64,000 nt of DNA from positions 2,475,790 through 2,539,789 of the forward strand of contig VZSR01000514.1 of NCBI GenBank assembly GCA_013398615.1, read 5' to 3'. Source of the stretch: Brachypodius melanocephalos (taxonomy: Eukaryota; Chordata; Aves; Passeriformes; Pycnonotidae). The translations under genes were made by a program, and so were the position numbers. Every line of letters begins with the position of its first letter. The stretch's first letter is position 1. Shown here one piece after another: positions 51,886 through 64,000 of this stretch. The notes under the pieces are model-generated. The model saw only the letters and a program-made list of their open reading frames with translations, ran no database searches and was not told the DNA's origin.

Positions 51886-52200
51886 ACGGAGCCACCGCCC
51901 CCCAGTGCCGGAGAGCGCGGGCGGCTGCCCACAGGAGCCCCGCTCCCTCACGGAGCGCCCTCAGGCCCGGGCAGAGCCCCCGCTCTCTGCTGAGACACCG
52001 CAAGGAGAGAAGCGGCGGTGGCCCGGGGCAGACAGGGGAAGCGCGGGATGCCCTGGGGCCCTCCATCACTGCAGAAAGGTCCGAAATACCCTCCCGCAGC
52101 GGCCAAGGCCACGCCGGAAACCCGCGAGTGAAGGGCCGAGCCCGCTCCCACCAGGCTCCAGCTGGAGCTCAAGGCCGGCCACTGTTGGGAAGGTCCGCGC

Positions 52201-55200
52201 TGCCCTGTCCTTCAGGGACACACGGGAATCACAGCTGGAGGAAGGTTGCACAGATCCTCTGTTACGAGGGCTTTTAGAGCTATAGACCTATTTCAGCTCT
52301 TTGTATATACATGCACAGGTAAATGTGTATAATCTTCCTCAGTCTCACTCCAAGAAGAGTTTGCCCCAGAAATTTCAGGTGGTTTTTTAAAATTTCTTTT
52401 CAATAATCCATCATTACTTTGCATATGATTATTTTAAAATTACATCAGAAACGGGAACTTCAATATGATCTTCCAGCCCTCAGCTTGTTTTATGACATTC
52501 ATTAGCTATTCACCAAATTAACTGAAGTTACTAAGACCTCTCCTTCCTCTGAAGTCTCTTGAAGAGCAGTCTGTGCAGATTTTCCCGTAAGATTCCATGG
52601 TGCTGCTGACGGCTCAAGACCTGCCAGCCCAGGAGTGTAAAGAGGACCAGCTCCTGGCAAAATAAACTTCTCATTTACAGTCAGAACAGTCCACCTCAAT
52701 GTGATTTCCTTTGACGTGCTCTAGGCACAATTTCTGAATCAGAACTTTTACAATATTACTGGCCCTGAAACAATAATCATGAGACAGACACCAGAGTCAC
52801 AAAGCCTTAGGTATTTGGGCCAGAAGGCTGGCGTTAAAAAGTGGCTGTTTTCAAAACATAGCAGGTTTCCACAACTAGCTTAAGGGAGGGGGAAAAAAAC
52901 AAAACAAAAAACAAAACAAAACAAAACCCCCTAAAACAAAACAAAACAAAAAACCAGCAGGAGCAGCCCCATCAGTGCACAAGGTACCAGCTACTGCCAG
53001 GTGGGAACCAGGTATCTGCTGGCATAGTGACAAGGACAGATGCTCTGAGCCAGGCTTCTCTTCCCTCCTCAGCTAATACCAAAATAAATGACCTGATATA
53101 AAACGCTAAAATCCCAGCATCCCACTCCAGGAGGTGCACAGGTATATGAGACAAGGAGGGCGACAGAGGGGAAAACTTCATGTACCCACTTCCATTGGCA
53201 CTTTGGAGGCTTGTCTTATCTTCTTCAAGGTACCCCCTTCTTTGAGGGACTTCCCACCTCTAATCCTCATGCATGACACAAGGCAGAAGAACAACTATTT
53301 ACATTAGAAACCTGTGCTGTTTAGACTGGCCAAGAAGTCTCTGGTGTGCAGAGCAAACAAAGATTCTTTCTTCAAAACGCAAATATTCAAATAACCCATT
53401 GATAAAAATATTCCTGATGTGGCCAGTCTTGGATGCCTCTTCCTTGTGAACCATTATCAATATTCATCACACATTCCATCCCCTTCTATCACCCTGTCAA
53501 AAAGTTAAAAAAAAAAGTGTCTCCTCCATTGTTGAAAATGCTCAGGGTTTGTTTTAAACAGCTTTCAAAACATGTCATTGTGAGGGAGAGACAAAATACA
53601 CCGTTCTCCAAACACCCTGCCTCATCCTTTCTGACATTGTTACTAATTGGCATCTTTTTACTGATACTCTTCTCATCTGCTCCTGTAAGGAGGGAGCTTC
53701 TATTTTCAACCAAACCTGAGACGGGTGCCTTGGGGTTTGTGCTCCTTTGGTGTCTGTACCAAAGGGTCTTTGCTGTCTTCTTTCATGGCATCTGGTCCAC
53801 TGTTCACCTTCCCTCTATTCAAGACAATTTCATTCTCCTCTGCTCACCCATCCCACCTGTGAAGCCTCTGTACCTCTGTCCCCCTCCTCCTCCATTATCT
53901 GACAGATTTGTTCTCACGCCACCTCCTGCTCTCCTTCATTGCTTGCTGCATCTGTCCATGCATGCAGGAAAAATGTGTTGCCAGGGGCATGGATAGTTCT
54001 TTTAAAACATGTACAACACCCAGTCTAGTGGGAGTCTCATCTCCAAATATTGCAAAGCTGGCAGAAAAATAACCAAAACCCCTTACAATGCTGCAGGCTT
54101 GGGAAAATCTGCTCCTGTCTGAGGCAGCAGCTGGGAAATTGAAGCTGACAGCACTTCCCAGCCTTGTGTTGGAGAGCCGGGCTCCGGCTGCTGGGGCTGG
54201 ATGAAAGCAAGCCTGGGGACACAGTGAGGAGCACGGCAGGGTGGGTGCCTGCCTGGCCCCACCTGCAGAACAGCCTGTACCTGACCAGGGCCATGAACAC
54301 CAGGCTGAGACACTGTGAATTTGTAGGAAAATAACTAACTCTGGAGATTTTAGTGCTAAAACTCCTAGTATTTACTTTTTTCTTTTTTCTTAAAACACCC
54401 TTTACTGAAATCCTGTCATTGCATGGGAATATCCCCGCTATTATAACAATTCAAACACATATATTAATATAAGCATTAACTGCTGATTTAATAATTCACT
54501 TTCAAAGACTCAGGCTTCTGATAAAATTCACCTGAGGAACACCCCAGGAAATTCAGCTTCTGAGGACTGAAACAAACCAGCTACTTTTAAAAGCTTTTTT
54601 CTACTCTTTTTCTAGGTGGTATTTGGGCAAAGATTCTTCTTTCACTTTTTTTTGAACAAGCAGGTAATCACATTAGCCTCACAGACCTAGTGCAGCTACA
54701 GCCCGGCAGCCTGGACTCTGCTCCAATTACAGTAAAAGCTGATGCGTGACAGAATGTCTGTGTGTGATGTTGTCAGAGCTGGAGCATGACTTGAGTTTTC
54801 ATATTTCAAGAGGACTCTGTCATGCTGGGAAATTTTTTTGTAAATAAGCATTTGAGTTGTAAATTGAAAACACTTGGATCGTTAAATCAGTGAGAAAATA
54901 AAACAAGGGACAAGCTTTTCTGTGCTCCATTAGGGCCATTTTTAATGCCTCTTATTAATTCATGGCATGTCACTGTAGATAGGTGACTGCCCCTGAATGT
55001 TAACCATGCTGGGGTCTAACAGCCCTGTCTGTGGTGGCTGGAGTTGTTGTTAAAGATGGTTTTCCTCTCTGTTTTGTGGCTGGGCAGCCAGGTGGAACAC
55101 GGTGTTTTCCTGTCCCACTGTAACTGAAGAGACTCTAACGGTGCTCAGCACCCTGGGGGAGAAGTAAAATGCCATGAGCTCAGCCCCTTGGGGGAAGGGG

Positions 55201-58200
55201 AACTGTGCAGTGCTGTGCATGACAGATTAGCCACACAACTCATTACTGGCAACTGGAGTTGCATGCATAATCTGCTAGACATGGTACTAGAGATGTGCCC
55301 CTTAGGGTTTTATTGGCTCTGATGTGCAACAGCACAACACAGAGCCTTTGTTACACTCCCATCTCAGCTTTTGTACTTACAAAACCTCAGCTTCTTAAAA
55401 AGGCTGCTTTTCATGCAGTCCTTCCACTTCAGTATTTCAACATACACAGCTTTTGATAGGAATGACAGGAATGGTAGAGCCTGTCTGGCATTCAAATCTC
55501 AAACTCTGAAAAAAAGAATGGTGTGATCTTTTTTTTTCTTATTTTTTTAAAAGCCAACTGTATTTCATCTTCTTGGGAGATTACTGCTCTTTGAATGAAA
55601 TTCACTCTGGAAATAAATAAGCCCAGCTAATATGGTGGAAGGCAGCTGAAGGAACCAGCAGCAATGCAAGGCCCCCCTCCTCTAGCACAGAATCTTCGTG
55701 CCCCTTCCCCTCCCAGCCTCCTCAGCAGAGAGTGCTGTTGTGTCAGCCCCTCTCTGCAATCCAGTATAATGGAAAAACCAAAATAATTATTTCTTCTGCA
55801 GGCAGTGCACATGGTTTTCCAACGGCATAACAGCTTTTACTTACATTATGAAAGAGCTGCTTCACCCTCTGGACTTAAATTATAGATTATCCTTTCCTCC
55901 AAGCAGCTATTTTACAGTTTAACCCTTTCATGACTAACATTATTTTTTAGTCCTCTCTTAGCAGTTGTGGGTGAAGGATTTCCCACTGTGGTGTGTGCCT
56001 TGCACAGTGTTTGGGGTGGTAGCAGCACATTGCACACTGCTTTTCATCCATGTACACCTTGTACTTTTCCATTTTTACAGAGGCTTTGTAAATATCTCTT
56101 GCAGGGCTTAAAAAAATAAAGCAAGCCCAAGCCACACTTTTCTTTATTTATGATATACATATCAGGCTTACGTTTGAGACAGCTGAAGTTTACCAAACTG
56201 ATCACAGGTTTGAATTGGGATTCCTCAGGTTTCTTCCTGGATACTATCCCTGACTTCAGCATGCTCACTGTTCTCAAAATAGCACATTTTGAGACTGCTT
56301 TCTGCCTTATCCTCTGCAAAAAATGTGGTAATCTCCGTTCCTGAAAATATGTGCTTGTTAAAATAAAGTCAGTCTAGGAAGTAATAGTCTTTCTTTGCAT
56401 TTTCTTCCCATGTTACCTCTATGTATACATAGAGGACATACACGGACACCAAGATTTAAAATTTCCACCAACCCCTTTCGAAATTTGAATTTCTTTGTTC
56501 ACTATTTTTACTCATTCAACCCTTTCTGAAACCAAACAGTAATTTTATTTGGCTGCACAGTCCCTAGAGAAAGTGGAAGAATTTATCTGCCAATACTCAG
56601 ACCAGAAAACATTTGACTGACAGACTGTGAACTATAAAAATGTACAAATAAAACCTTATGAAAAGCTGCTCATGGAACAGCAGTTTGAACACAGGTGATG
56701 AGCACACAAGCTCATCTGTAATATCCAACCTCTACCACTGAGCAGTGGAGTGCATTAATTTTTTGTTTTGTTACCTTCATGCAAAACCAAAGTGGTTTTC
56801 CCAATTGAGAGACATCTGTAGGAAGAGCACTTTCGGATTTTCTCAACAGCAACCTCATCCCACGGGTAGACACAAAGAGTTTGGTTTTTTCTCCAGTCAT
56901 TAGACTGGGGTTAGACTTCGCAGGGCAATAGTGAAGATGCTTGAAAAATAAAATGCCCTGTAGGATGTTAATTGCTTGCAACAAGAAATGAGATCATCCC
57001 AAAACAAAAAATGCCCTATGAAAAACACAATTACAGTTTCTCTAGCAGGGCCTGACACAGGTGTGCTTTTCAGCTTGGAGTAGTGGACACACCATCCACA
57101 TAATTCCAGGAGCTTATTTGGATCCAGATGGGTTGGCCTGGCCATGCAGCACAAGGAACGCAAGCCTAAAGAACCATTTCACTAATGGACTCTTTCTCAG
57201 CCACTTTTTTGGTGGCTGAGGCACACAAACCACCTGTGGCACAAGGGCAGCTTTACCTTCAGGATCATTCTCATCAGTTCATGACAACATCTATGTGACA
57301 ATTACATCATCCTGAACATTTTGGTCCTCAAAGGCATATCATAACATCTAACTTTGAGCACCCAAGGCATTGGTCTTTTAGGAAGGACAAGATACTCTGC
57401 AGAACAGACCTGTTCAAGGATAGTGTAAGGAAGGCAGAGGAAGAGCATATAAATACTGCTGTGCTCTATGTAAATTTGCCCAGCTGTTTATGCAAAATGT
57501 TCTCTTACTCCATTTTTCCTGACCTCATTTCCTTCTCTGCTTTCTAATTGCAGAAAATAAAACAGTACAAGTCCTTGCTTTCATTACATGCACACCTGCT
57601 GCCTGTTCTGAAACAGATGTCCACAGCATCATTAGGCAATTATTTCTTTAGCCTTTTTGAGTAGGACCCATTTCAAACATCTTTGTGTTATATCCTCCTC
57701 CTTCAGCTTTCTCTGTATTTCTCATCCTTTCCTACATTCAGGGTTCCAACAAAAACTCTTCTGTATATCAGTTTGCTCTTGTTATGTTTGTCCTGGATCA
57801 CTGTACTCACAAGAGCACAGAGACCATAACTTCTTTGAATCAGGAATTAAGTTCAAGAGATTTTATTGGGGAAAAAAAGACAAGGTGAGGACAGAAAACA
57901 ATGAGAGATTAGTCAGCAGTGTAGGCAGTAGTTCAGAACACCAGCTGGCTTGTTACAGCTCAGAGGCTTTTTTGTGGACAATATAGCAAAGAAGAGTTTT
58001 ACATGAACCCAAGGACAGCCCCAAACTCTCAAAGCAAACGACCAATACTGTCAACAAGAAAAAAACCCAGCCCCAAGCACTCTTTGTACCACCTTTGTTC
58101 CTTGCCAAGAAGAGCACATGTTAAAATCTGTTAGGCCTGCAGGACTTGCAGGACTCCATTGTTGGGGAAGAGATTTGAGGGAATAGATTCCTCCCTCCTA

Positions 58201-60774
58201 TTTCCAAATATCACTGTACTATTTGGCTGAAGTCTCCTGGGAAGAACCATGAACTTTCCAGGCCAATAACAGGCTTGGCACATACTGCATTTAATCATGC
58301 TGGTTGCTATGCAGTGACATACATTTGCTATTTATCTTACCTTGTTTCCAGCAGAGCAATGTGAAGGTGGCAGAGAGCTCCAGTTCTAGCTGGTAGGGAA
58401 GGAGTGTGCTTTCTTCCAGTGAATAACAAAAAAGCAAGCTAAAACAAGAGCTGTAGGATATGTTGTGCCAGGTTAATAGACACTGGAGTGTTCAGTAGTT
58501 AACACTTACTGAAAATCGTTCCTTTAGGTTATTTCTTTACTGGCAAATTCCTGGCTGTGTTATTCTCAGGCAATCTTGTTTAATCTGAGCTGGTTTCAAC
58601 TTGTACATTGCTGACTAGATTAGTATAGCCTCCATTGCACATTAAAAGATATTAGTGGAAATGGGCTGGTGGCATCATTAACAATCAGCTGCTCAGCTTT
58701 GTACCCCAATGCAGCTTTACCAGATTTTAATGGATTTGTAGTTTGCCATCATGACTGCTTTAGGGCAATCTCTGTGAGGAAACTTCTGCAAAAACAGTCC
58801 AGTCATTTCTTAAAAGAGCACTTGCAGAACAAGTACTTCTTGTGGCAGCTTAAGTTACAGGAACAGGTTCTTTGGGATTGTCCCTGTGTGGTTTCTTCGG
58901 TGTTGTCTGATTTTCTTCCTTCCCTTTGATGGAGGCACTCATTTGGGCTTCCCTGTTCTATGAGTGCATCCATTTACTAAAAATGTGCCAGACCTTAACA
59001 ATTCAGGGTCCTTCACATCTCTTAACTAGCCAAAGTCACTTGGGGTGGTGGGACAGAGGTTGACAAATGCCCAGACACACAGTATAATCACATCAGAATA
59101 GAGTCACAATTTCTCAGAAAAAAAACAGGCTAAAAAAAGACACAGTAACTGGGAGACACACAGGCTAGAAGTCCAATTAACTTTACAGATCACGTCTGCA
59201 ATGAGATCTGCAAGGACATGAAAGTGGCAGGGAGAGGCAGATAGCTTCTATCAGGGGTGTGACTCCTGCTTGTTCAGGTTTGGGCAAGACACGACTTTAA
59301 TTTTTTTACTTATTTTTTTTTGTACTTGGATACCTGCAAAAAACCCCACCACTAGAATATTTAGGGTGCTACTGAATCTTCAGGAGGGTGGGGTGGAAAG
59401 AGCATTGTTTTCCTGAAATTGCAGCTCTTTCCTGCTGCAAACTATACCGGGGAGAAAGTTGCCTCTTCTGGTGCCTAGACAAGGAGCAAAGGATACCCTG
59501 CTCGAATCAACAGGCTGTGAACAGTGCCAGGTCAGTTAGGCAAGGGGATTATTCTGAAAGTTTCAACTGCCAGATGTTGACAAGGATATTTGAGTTAGGA
59601 AAGATAAAGGGAACAAAATAGAGGAAGGGATTTTGACAGGATCTGTGACTGTGAATGAAGTGAAGGGCCCAAGAAACGAGTCAGAGGGGAGAGTGGAGTT
59701 CAGGAATAGATGAAAGAAATTAGGGGGAAAGTCTCTGTGCCTGGCAGGATATATTGCTGGGAATGAAACCCAAGATCCCTGGCTCAGCATTTCCCTGCTG
59801 CCCACAAGGATCCACAAAAATGTTGCTGTAATGCTGCGACTCCTGGAGGATGGTAACCAATTATTGTAACTATTCTTTTATCTTTGTGGCTGAACTTTTT
59901 TTTGCTGTAGCCTGGAGGGTTGGGGCAGGAGGACTGGAGACTGTGCTGAAAGACAGCAATAAAGAACATAGCACTGTACTGACAGGAAGTTTCAAAATTC
60001 AGGGTGCCCATGGGATCTGAACTTGCTCCCCTCCCATTTAGAGGTAAGTATAAAGATACAAATCTTTGCTAGGCACATCTTTTCCCCACAGGATCAGCTT
60101 ACTCTCAAAGTAAACCAAACTGCATTTCTTTGACAAACAGATTTCCAGTACTTTGTCTCGTAATTCTCCGTGTGGCTCCATGCCTCGCTGGCTGCTCATT
60201 GATGAATTCCCACTTTGAATAATGAATTAGCAACTCCTATTTATGGTGTTCATCACGGGAATACACAAGTATACACAGATCCAAAACAGTCACAGCTTTT
60301 AGTCATGTAGCCAATATTTAACTTGGTCATTTATTATTTTGAAAGTAAAGCTTCATTTCCCAGACAAGTTGTGTAAAATGCATGTAAGATGCAAATTTAA
60401 AATCCAAAGATTTCAGAACAAGAATACTCAGAACTCATTTATATGGATTTCTATTTTTATGAAGTCATCTAAGAAGTCATAAGAGGAAATAGGATTCCAG
60501 GAAAAATATGATACAAATAAAAACAGAGAGACCATCATTGCCTCATAGGCCTTGGAGAGCAAGACAAGACAAGCAAATCAATATGCATGGAAAGACAGGC
60601 ATAGAAATAAAAAGCTATTAGTACTAATAGAAGAGCAACTTTTTCTAAGTCCCACTCCAGCATCTATCCATTCACTCTCTCCCACACAGCCATAGAGTTC
60701 TTCTCTAATAGCTCCCATAGAGCTTTTAATGACCAGGATTACAAAAAAATTGAGGCTTATACCCTACACAGGGA
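52201..60774. other. Upstream flank of SH3PXD2A, no gene recognised
   Basis: This is the DNA 5' of the SH3PXD2A promoter. In human the next gene upstream is STN1, in the same orientation. I looked on the minus strand for its C-terminal coding exons and recognised none, so it probably lies beyond the right edge. A block at about 54.7-54.98 kb looks like conserved regulatory DNA. A CAAAA repeat lies near 52.9 kb. Open frames, such as the plus-strand 187-codon one at 53433-53996, have no recognised domain. Confidence 0.6.
52892..52953. repeat. CAAAA-type simple repeat
   Basis: Repeated ACAAAA units are interrupted once by CCCCCT. The tract lies in the upstream flank, about 700 bp beyond the CpG island. 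It resembles the complement of the intron 1 T-rich tract in composition, which may simply reflect how A-rich tails expand. Confidence 0.85.
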
Positions 60775-60880
60775 GTTGTATTATCCCCAATTTACAAAAG
60801 GGGGAAACTGAGGTGTGAAGCAACCTCATCTCTTCTCTCACATAAGCAGAGGGCAGGGACTCGAGGTACAGCTGTTCCTT
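60775..60880 (-). mobile_element. MIR-type SINE fossil upstream of SH3PXD2A
   Basis: This is the best MIR match in the window. It reads TTATCCCCAATTTACA, then GGGGGAAACTGAGG, a diverged middle, then GCAGAGGGCAGGGACTCGAGG. These correspond in order to the reverse-oriented MIR blocks ATTATCCCCATTTTACAG, GGAAACTGAGGC and the GGCAGAGCCGGGATTCGA tail. Preservation over about 100 bp is unusually good for so old an element in a bird. Confidence 0.65.
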
Positions 60881-60965
60881 TGTTTCCTCACCAGAAAAGC
60901 AATCACCATGCATTTTGCTAGAATAGAATATTGAGGTTCTTAGGTAATTTGTGTTCTCAGGTGCT

Positions 60966-61009
60966 GCATTTCTATGGAAACTTACCTTTTTAAGGTAACA
61001 TAGAAATGC
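60966..61009. repeat. Bulged 18-bp inverted repeat
   Basis: GCATTTCTATG (60966-60976) pairs with CATAGAAATGC (60999-61009), and TTACCTT (60982-60988) pairs with AAGGTAA (60992-60998). A one-sided 5-nt bulge (GAAAC) and a TTT loop are left unpaired. All 18 pairs are perfect. It lies about 50 bp from an X-box-like motif that repeats the bulge sequence context, ATGGAAAC. Confidence 0.9.
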
Positions 61010-61061
61010 TGACTGCTTTTAAAAATTCCATTTTCCTTACCTACCTTTTACTGGCGTAACT

Positions 61062-61075
61062 GTTGCTATGGAAAC
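61062..61075 (+). promoter_or_regulatory. X-box-like motif (RFX-type)
   Basis: GTTGCTATGGAAAC fits the imperfect-palindrome X-box pattern bound by RFX factors, with half-sites GTTGCY and RGAAAC-like. It lies in the upstream flank, about 9.5 kb from exon 1. RFX binding is a family-based inference. A shorter ATGGAAAC copy occurs at 60974-60981. Confidence 0.45.
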
Positions 61076-64000
61076 TGGAGCTGGCCATGAAGCAGTTCTA
61101 CAACATGAATTCTCACTTGTCAGTTTTACATTAAAGTGCCACCTTCTAAGTCCTTTAATAAACCAGTAATAATTGTGTTGCCTAATGAGTTTTCAAATTA
61201 AACAAAACAAGAAAGCATGCTTTCACTGAATGCTCTGCACAATATTTCTTAGGTGTGGTCTAAGAATTTTAACAGTGTGCATGATATGACTCTGTTGGTT
61301 AAGGATATGATCTTTAAACAGAGAGACAGTTTATTTGCAGTAAAAGCCCTAGTGTGTGTAGTTCGACTTACATAAAGGTGACTTATACCAACATGGGTAT
61401 GTCTAGACTGCTGTCACAGAAGCACACTGTAGAGATACTGAGTGAATGGGTAAATCAGCCCACAGTGAGCTCTGTGCTCCCACAGCTCCTTGGGGTGCTG
61501 CTGTGCAGGCATTTGCATCTTGTGTTCCCTGTAGGTGCAAGAGGGAATGCTCTCGACCAGAGTAAGTGTTAGCCTGGGCTGGGTGGCTACTGTGGAAAAA
61601 AGAAAACATGCAAGCTTAAGACACAACTATTCTGTAGAGAGAGTCAGAATCTGTGTAGCTTCAATCTAGGCTCCTCCATTAACTTTATCTTAACCTTTCA
61701 TTCTTGTAAAAACTATAGGCTCCCTTGTGTTTATTCATCTTACTTCCCTGAGACAACTCATCTGAGAAAAATCCCTTTTTCCTGTTCTTGGGGAACAAAC
61801 ACCATGAGAACACACCCTCCATCACAACAGTCAAGCACTCCCAGCAAGAATCAACTTAAAAACTTCCAGGGACAGGTTCTTTCCAGAATAACTTACCTGT
61901 GTTTCCTGAGATAAGTTCCTTCCACCTCATCTCCAAGGCTTTGCAGTTGTTCAGTGCTTTTGAACTGCAACAGGGACAGGACTGATGCAGATACAAGTGT
62001 CTGTCCTTTCTACCTCCAAGCACAGAAAATCAGTGGACAGGGATTTTAGGCAAACTTTACACAAAGAAACACGTCTGAAACACAGTAAGTGCAGCCTCAG
62101 AGTTGGAGGCAACAGAATTTGCACGTGTAACTTTACAAACTGCAAAGCCTGAAGATGTAATCCTATTTTGGTATGAATTTATTTTAAAGAGATCCTAAAG
62201 AGCAACATGATCTCCAAACGCTCTTTTTCTCCTCAAACTCATCCAGCCCACACAGCCAGCTGTCATCCTCAGGAGAACCAGGGTCTTTCTTCTAACTTAA
62301 GAGAGGAGATCACCTTTCCCACTGAGCTAGCACTGTTCCTTTAACCCTTTCCCAGCAAAATAAGTGTCTGCTAATACAGAACATTTCAAGAAAACGGCCA
62401 AGACAGTTTCTTAAATTAGACGCCATGCTCTTTCAAATGGTCTGAAACACCTCATATTTTCCTTTAAAATATCATCAAATTCATGCCAAATAAGCAACTT
62501 AACCATATGTACTGCTTGATTGTGGGCAATTCCTGAAATGAATTTGAATTTAGGAATCAATATTCCGTGCTACTTCTTCCATAGATAGCCTTGTTTTTAA
62601 GTATCACTTCAAACTGATCAACAATCTGAGCAAGAATTTAAAAAAGCAAATCTCCCCAGTGGCCAACCAGATCTTCTCATAGGCATAAATTAAAGTTTCA
62701 GTTCCTCTCAGTACCACTTCACTCAGAATCTGCCTTCTTTCCCTGATTTACAGAGATATTCAGGGTGTGGGGAGGGAGTGGGGAACAAACACTCTACAAC
62801 TCTGCCTTAATCCCCTTCTATTTCCTTCTGCACAGGTACATCCTTTCAGCACCAGTTCAGGGCCCATATTAAGATCTGACTAGAAGGTACCTGACTCAGA
62901 GCAGAGCAGCAGCAATGTGAGGAAGAGGGAAATCTGTGAGGAAACCAACTACTGAGCCCAGCAGCAAGTACGGAATACACAGCAAATGAATGATTCATAC
63001 ATAGTTCTCTACTATGAACAAACTTACCATCTCTCTAAGGCCAGAGTTTTCCATGGGCCTCTGAATGCAAATGCCAAACATTTTGTCATGTCTTTCTCTT
63101 AGCCTATATCTCACTGCAGCCAGGGCTTGGAGTGAGGCAGATAATATAACAAACTAGAGAGCTGGCACACATGGGGCTATACTCACTGGCTTTCCTCATG
63201 CATATGGTTTATTTTTCCCTGCTATGTCAATCCTTATAGGGCTTTACCACTACAGCTGCCTCCTGGGAGTCTGCTATTTCAACTGTTAAAGGGAAGGTGC
63301 AGAGGAAAGAAGGATAAATTCAATCTTTTGTACTCTTTTCAAGTTAAAGGTCTCACCTCCACACCATAAATTAAGCAGATTAATTAAACAGACAAGCTGC
63401 TGCAGCAGTAAGCCCTCTCTAAGGATAAATATTGAACAACTTTGCTTTTTAACTGTTGCACATAACAGAGTTACAATTATTCCAGATCAAACATATTGCA
63501 TGGTAACCTTCTTTTGGCCAATGTTGTTTCATCTATGCCTTGTGTTCTTCTGCAAGCACAGATGTGGGCAGTATTTTACCACAAAAATGACAAAGAATAA
63601 AAGACACAAAAGGCAACAGGCAGAGGAGATTACTGTGGGTCTCAATGGCTTCTGTATTTTCTTTTCCGAAGCATCTAATTTATGTTTTACCATTTGTGAT
63701 GTAGGAAGCAACTGAAACAGCAAACATTAGCTGATTCTGAGAATTCTGGTCTGAAGAGAAACTGCAACAACAGGCACCGGTAGCACAGATGGGAATGCAG
63801 AGGAACGCAGACATGCTTGACAGCCAGTGGGCAAGGCTGCAGGATGGGGAAGGGATGCAGGACCCCATTCCTGAATATTACTTTACAGAGAATGGTGAGG
63901 ATTCTTTAGTAGTGGGAAAGCTGTCCAGATTGAGGAATACATATTCACAGACAAAGATGCACCAGCACTGCCAGGAAGGACATAACAAATCCTTCTGTTT

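Larger units (their letters stand above)
51587..51900 (-). other. SH3PXD2A: Presumptive SH3PXD2A 5'UTR (transcription start not located)
   Basis: This very GC-rich sequence lies immediately upstream of the start codon on the minus strand. It lacks any ATG on the sense strand, so no upstream ORF can start at ATG here, and it contains a GCC-repeat tract (51716-51732). The transcription start cannot be fixed from sequence alone. The upper limit given is an estimate just beyond a GC box at 51873-51885. Confidence 0.55.
50960..52200 (-). promoter_or_regulatory. SH3PXD2A: CpG island with the SH3PXD2A long-isoform promoter
   Basis: CpG dinucleotides and G+C content are strikingly dense here compared with the AT-richer, CpG-poor DNA on both sides. 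The island covers exon 1, its donor, the 5'UTR and the proximal upstream region. No TATA box was seen in a suitable position, as is common for CpG-island promoters. The boundaries are judged by eye. A divergent plus-strand transcript is plausible (human has an antisense lncRNA at this gene) but nothing in the sequence proves it. Confidence 0.85.
60881..64000. other. Distal upstream flank, no gene recognised
   Basis: Apart from the bulged inverted repeat and the X-box-like motif near 61 kb, this is AT-moderate non-coding DNA. Short frames of 60-72 codons on both strands start mostly at non-ATG codons or encode no recognised domain. No exon, RNA gene or mobile element was identified. Confidence 0.55.

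Noticed and set aside
51158..52285. A 375-codon plus-strand open frame, plus others overlapping it in all frames of the CpG island
   Set aside because: It starts at GTG, lies antisense over SH3PXD2A exon 1, and stays open because the GC-rich island and minisatellite contain few stop codons. Composition is Arg/Pro/Ala-rich with no domain.
53433..53996. A 187-codon plus-strand frame upstream of the promoter, with hydrophobic stretches
   Set aside because: The translation is low in structure and rich in residues from pyrimidine-rich DNA (Leu, Phe, Pro, Ser). No family was recognised, and splice or promoter support was not seen.
52300..64000. Exons of STN1, the expected upstream neighbour in human
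   Set aside because: I looked for its C-terminal coding signature on the minus strand and saw none. The gene may lie beyond the right edge.

Overview
This is a vertebrate nuclear DNA window, almost certainly from a bird. The evidence is a truncated CR1 retroposon 3' end of avian type at about 19.7 kb, old MIR-type SINE fossils, very little other interspersed repeat, and two recognisable exons of one large gene with long introns. A 10-N assembly gap lies at 36.77 kb. There are no operons, bacterial genes, CRISPR arrays or intact mobile elements. Most open frames in the window are chance frames in non-coding DNA.

The gene is the 5' end of SH3PXD2A (TKS5/FISH), on the minus strand. Coding exon 1 (51515-51586, 24 codons) lies in a strong CpG island of roughly 51.0-52.2 kb. 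Coding exon 2 (9984-10064, 27 codons) encodes the first half of the lipid-binding PX domain. Both exons have good splice signals and join in phase 0. Intron 1 is about 41.5 kb. Positions 1-9983 are the start of intron 2, and no exon 3 is visible, so it lies beyond the left edge. The promoter here would drive the long, PX-containing TKS5 isoform. The shorter isoforms known in mammals start further downstream, outside this window.

Layout: 1-9983, intron 2 (one MIR fossil, one coding-like acidic segment, one candidate conserved block); 9984-10064, exon 2; 10065-51514, intron 1 (a CR1 fragment, two MIR fossils, simple repeats, two clean inverted repeats, an AT-rich block resembling an enhancer, the N gap, and a 23-bp GC-rich minisatellite next to the exon 1 donor); 51515-51586, exon 1; 51587 to about 52.2 kb, 5'UTR and promoter CpG island; about 52.2-64.0 kb, upstream flank without recognisable exons. 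The flank holds a MIR fossil, a bulged hairpin with a nearby X-box-like motif, and another enhancer-like block. In human the upstream neighbour is STN1; none of its exons were recognised here.

I found no undescribed multi-gene system. The points most worth a second look are the minisatellite with the stop-free read-through of intron 1 beside it, the two overlapping mutually exclusive hairpins at 17.5 kb, the hairpin and X-box cluster at 61 kb, and the coding-like acidic segment at 3.4 kb.
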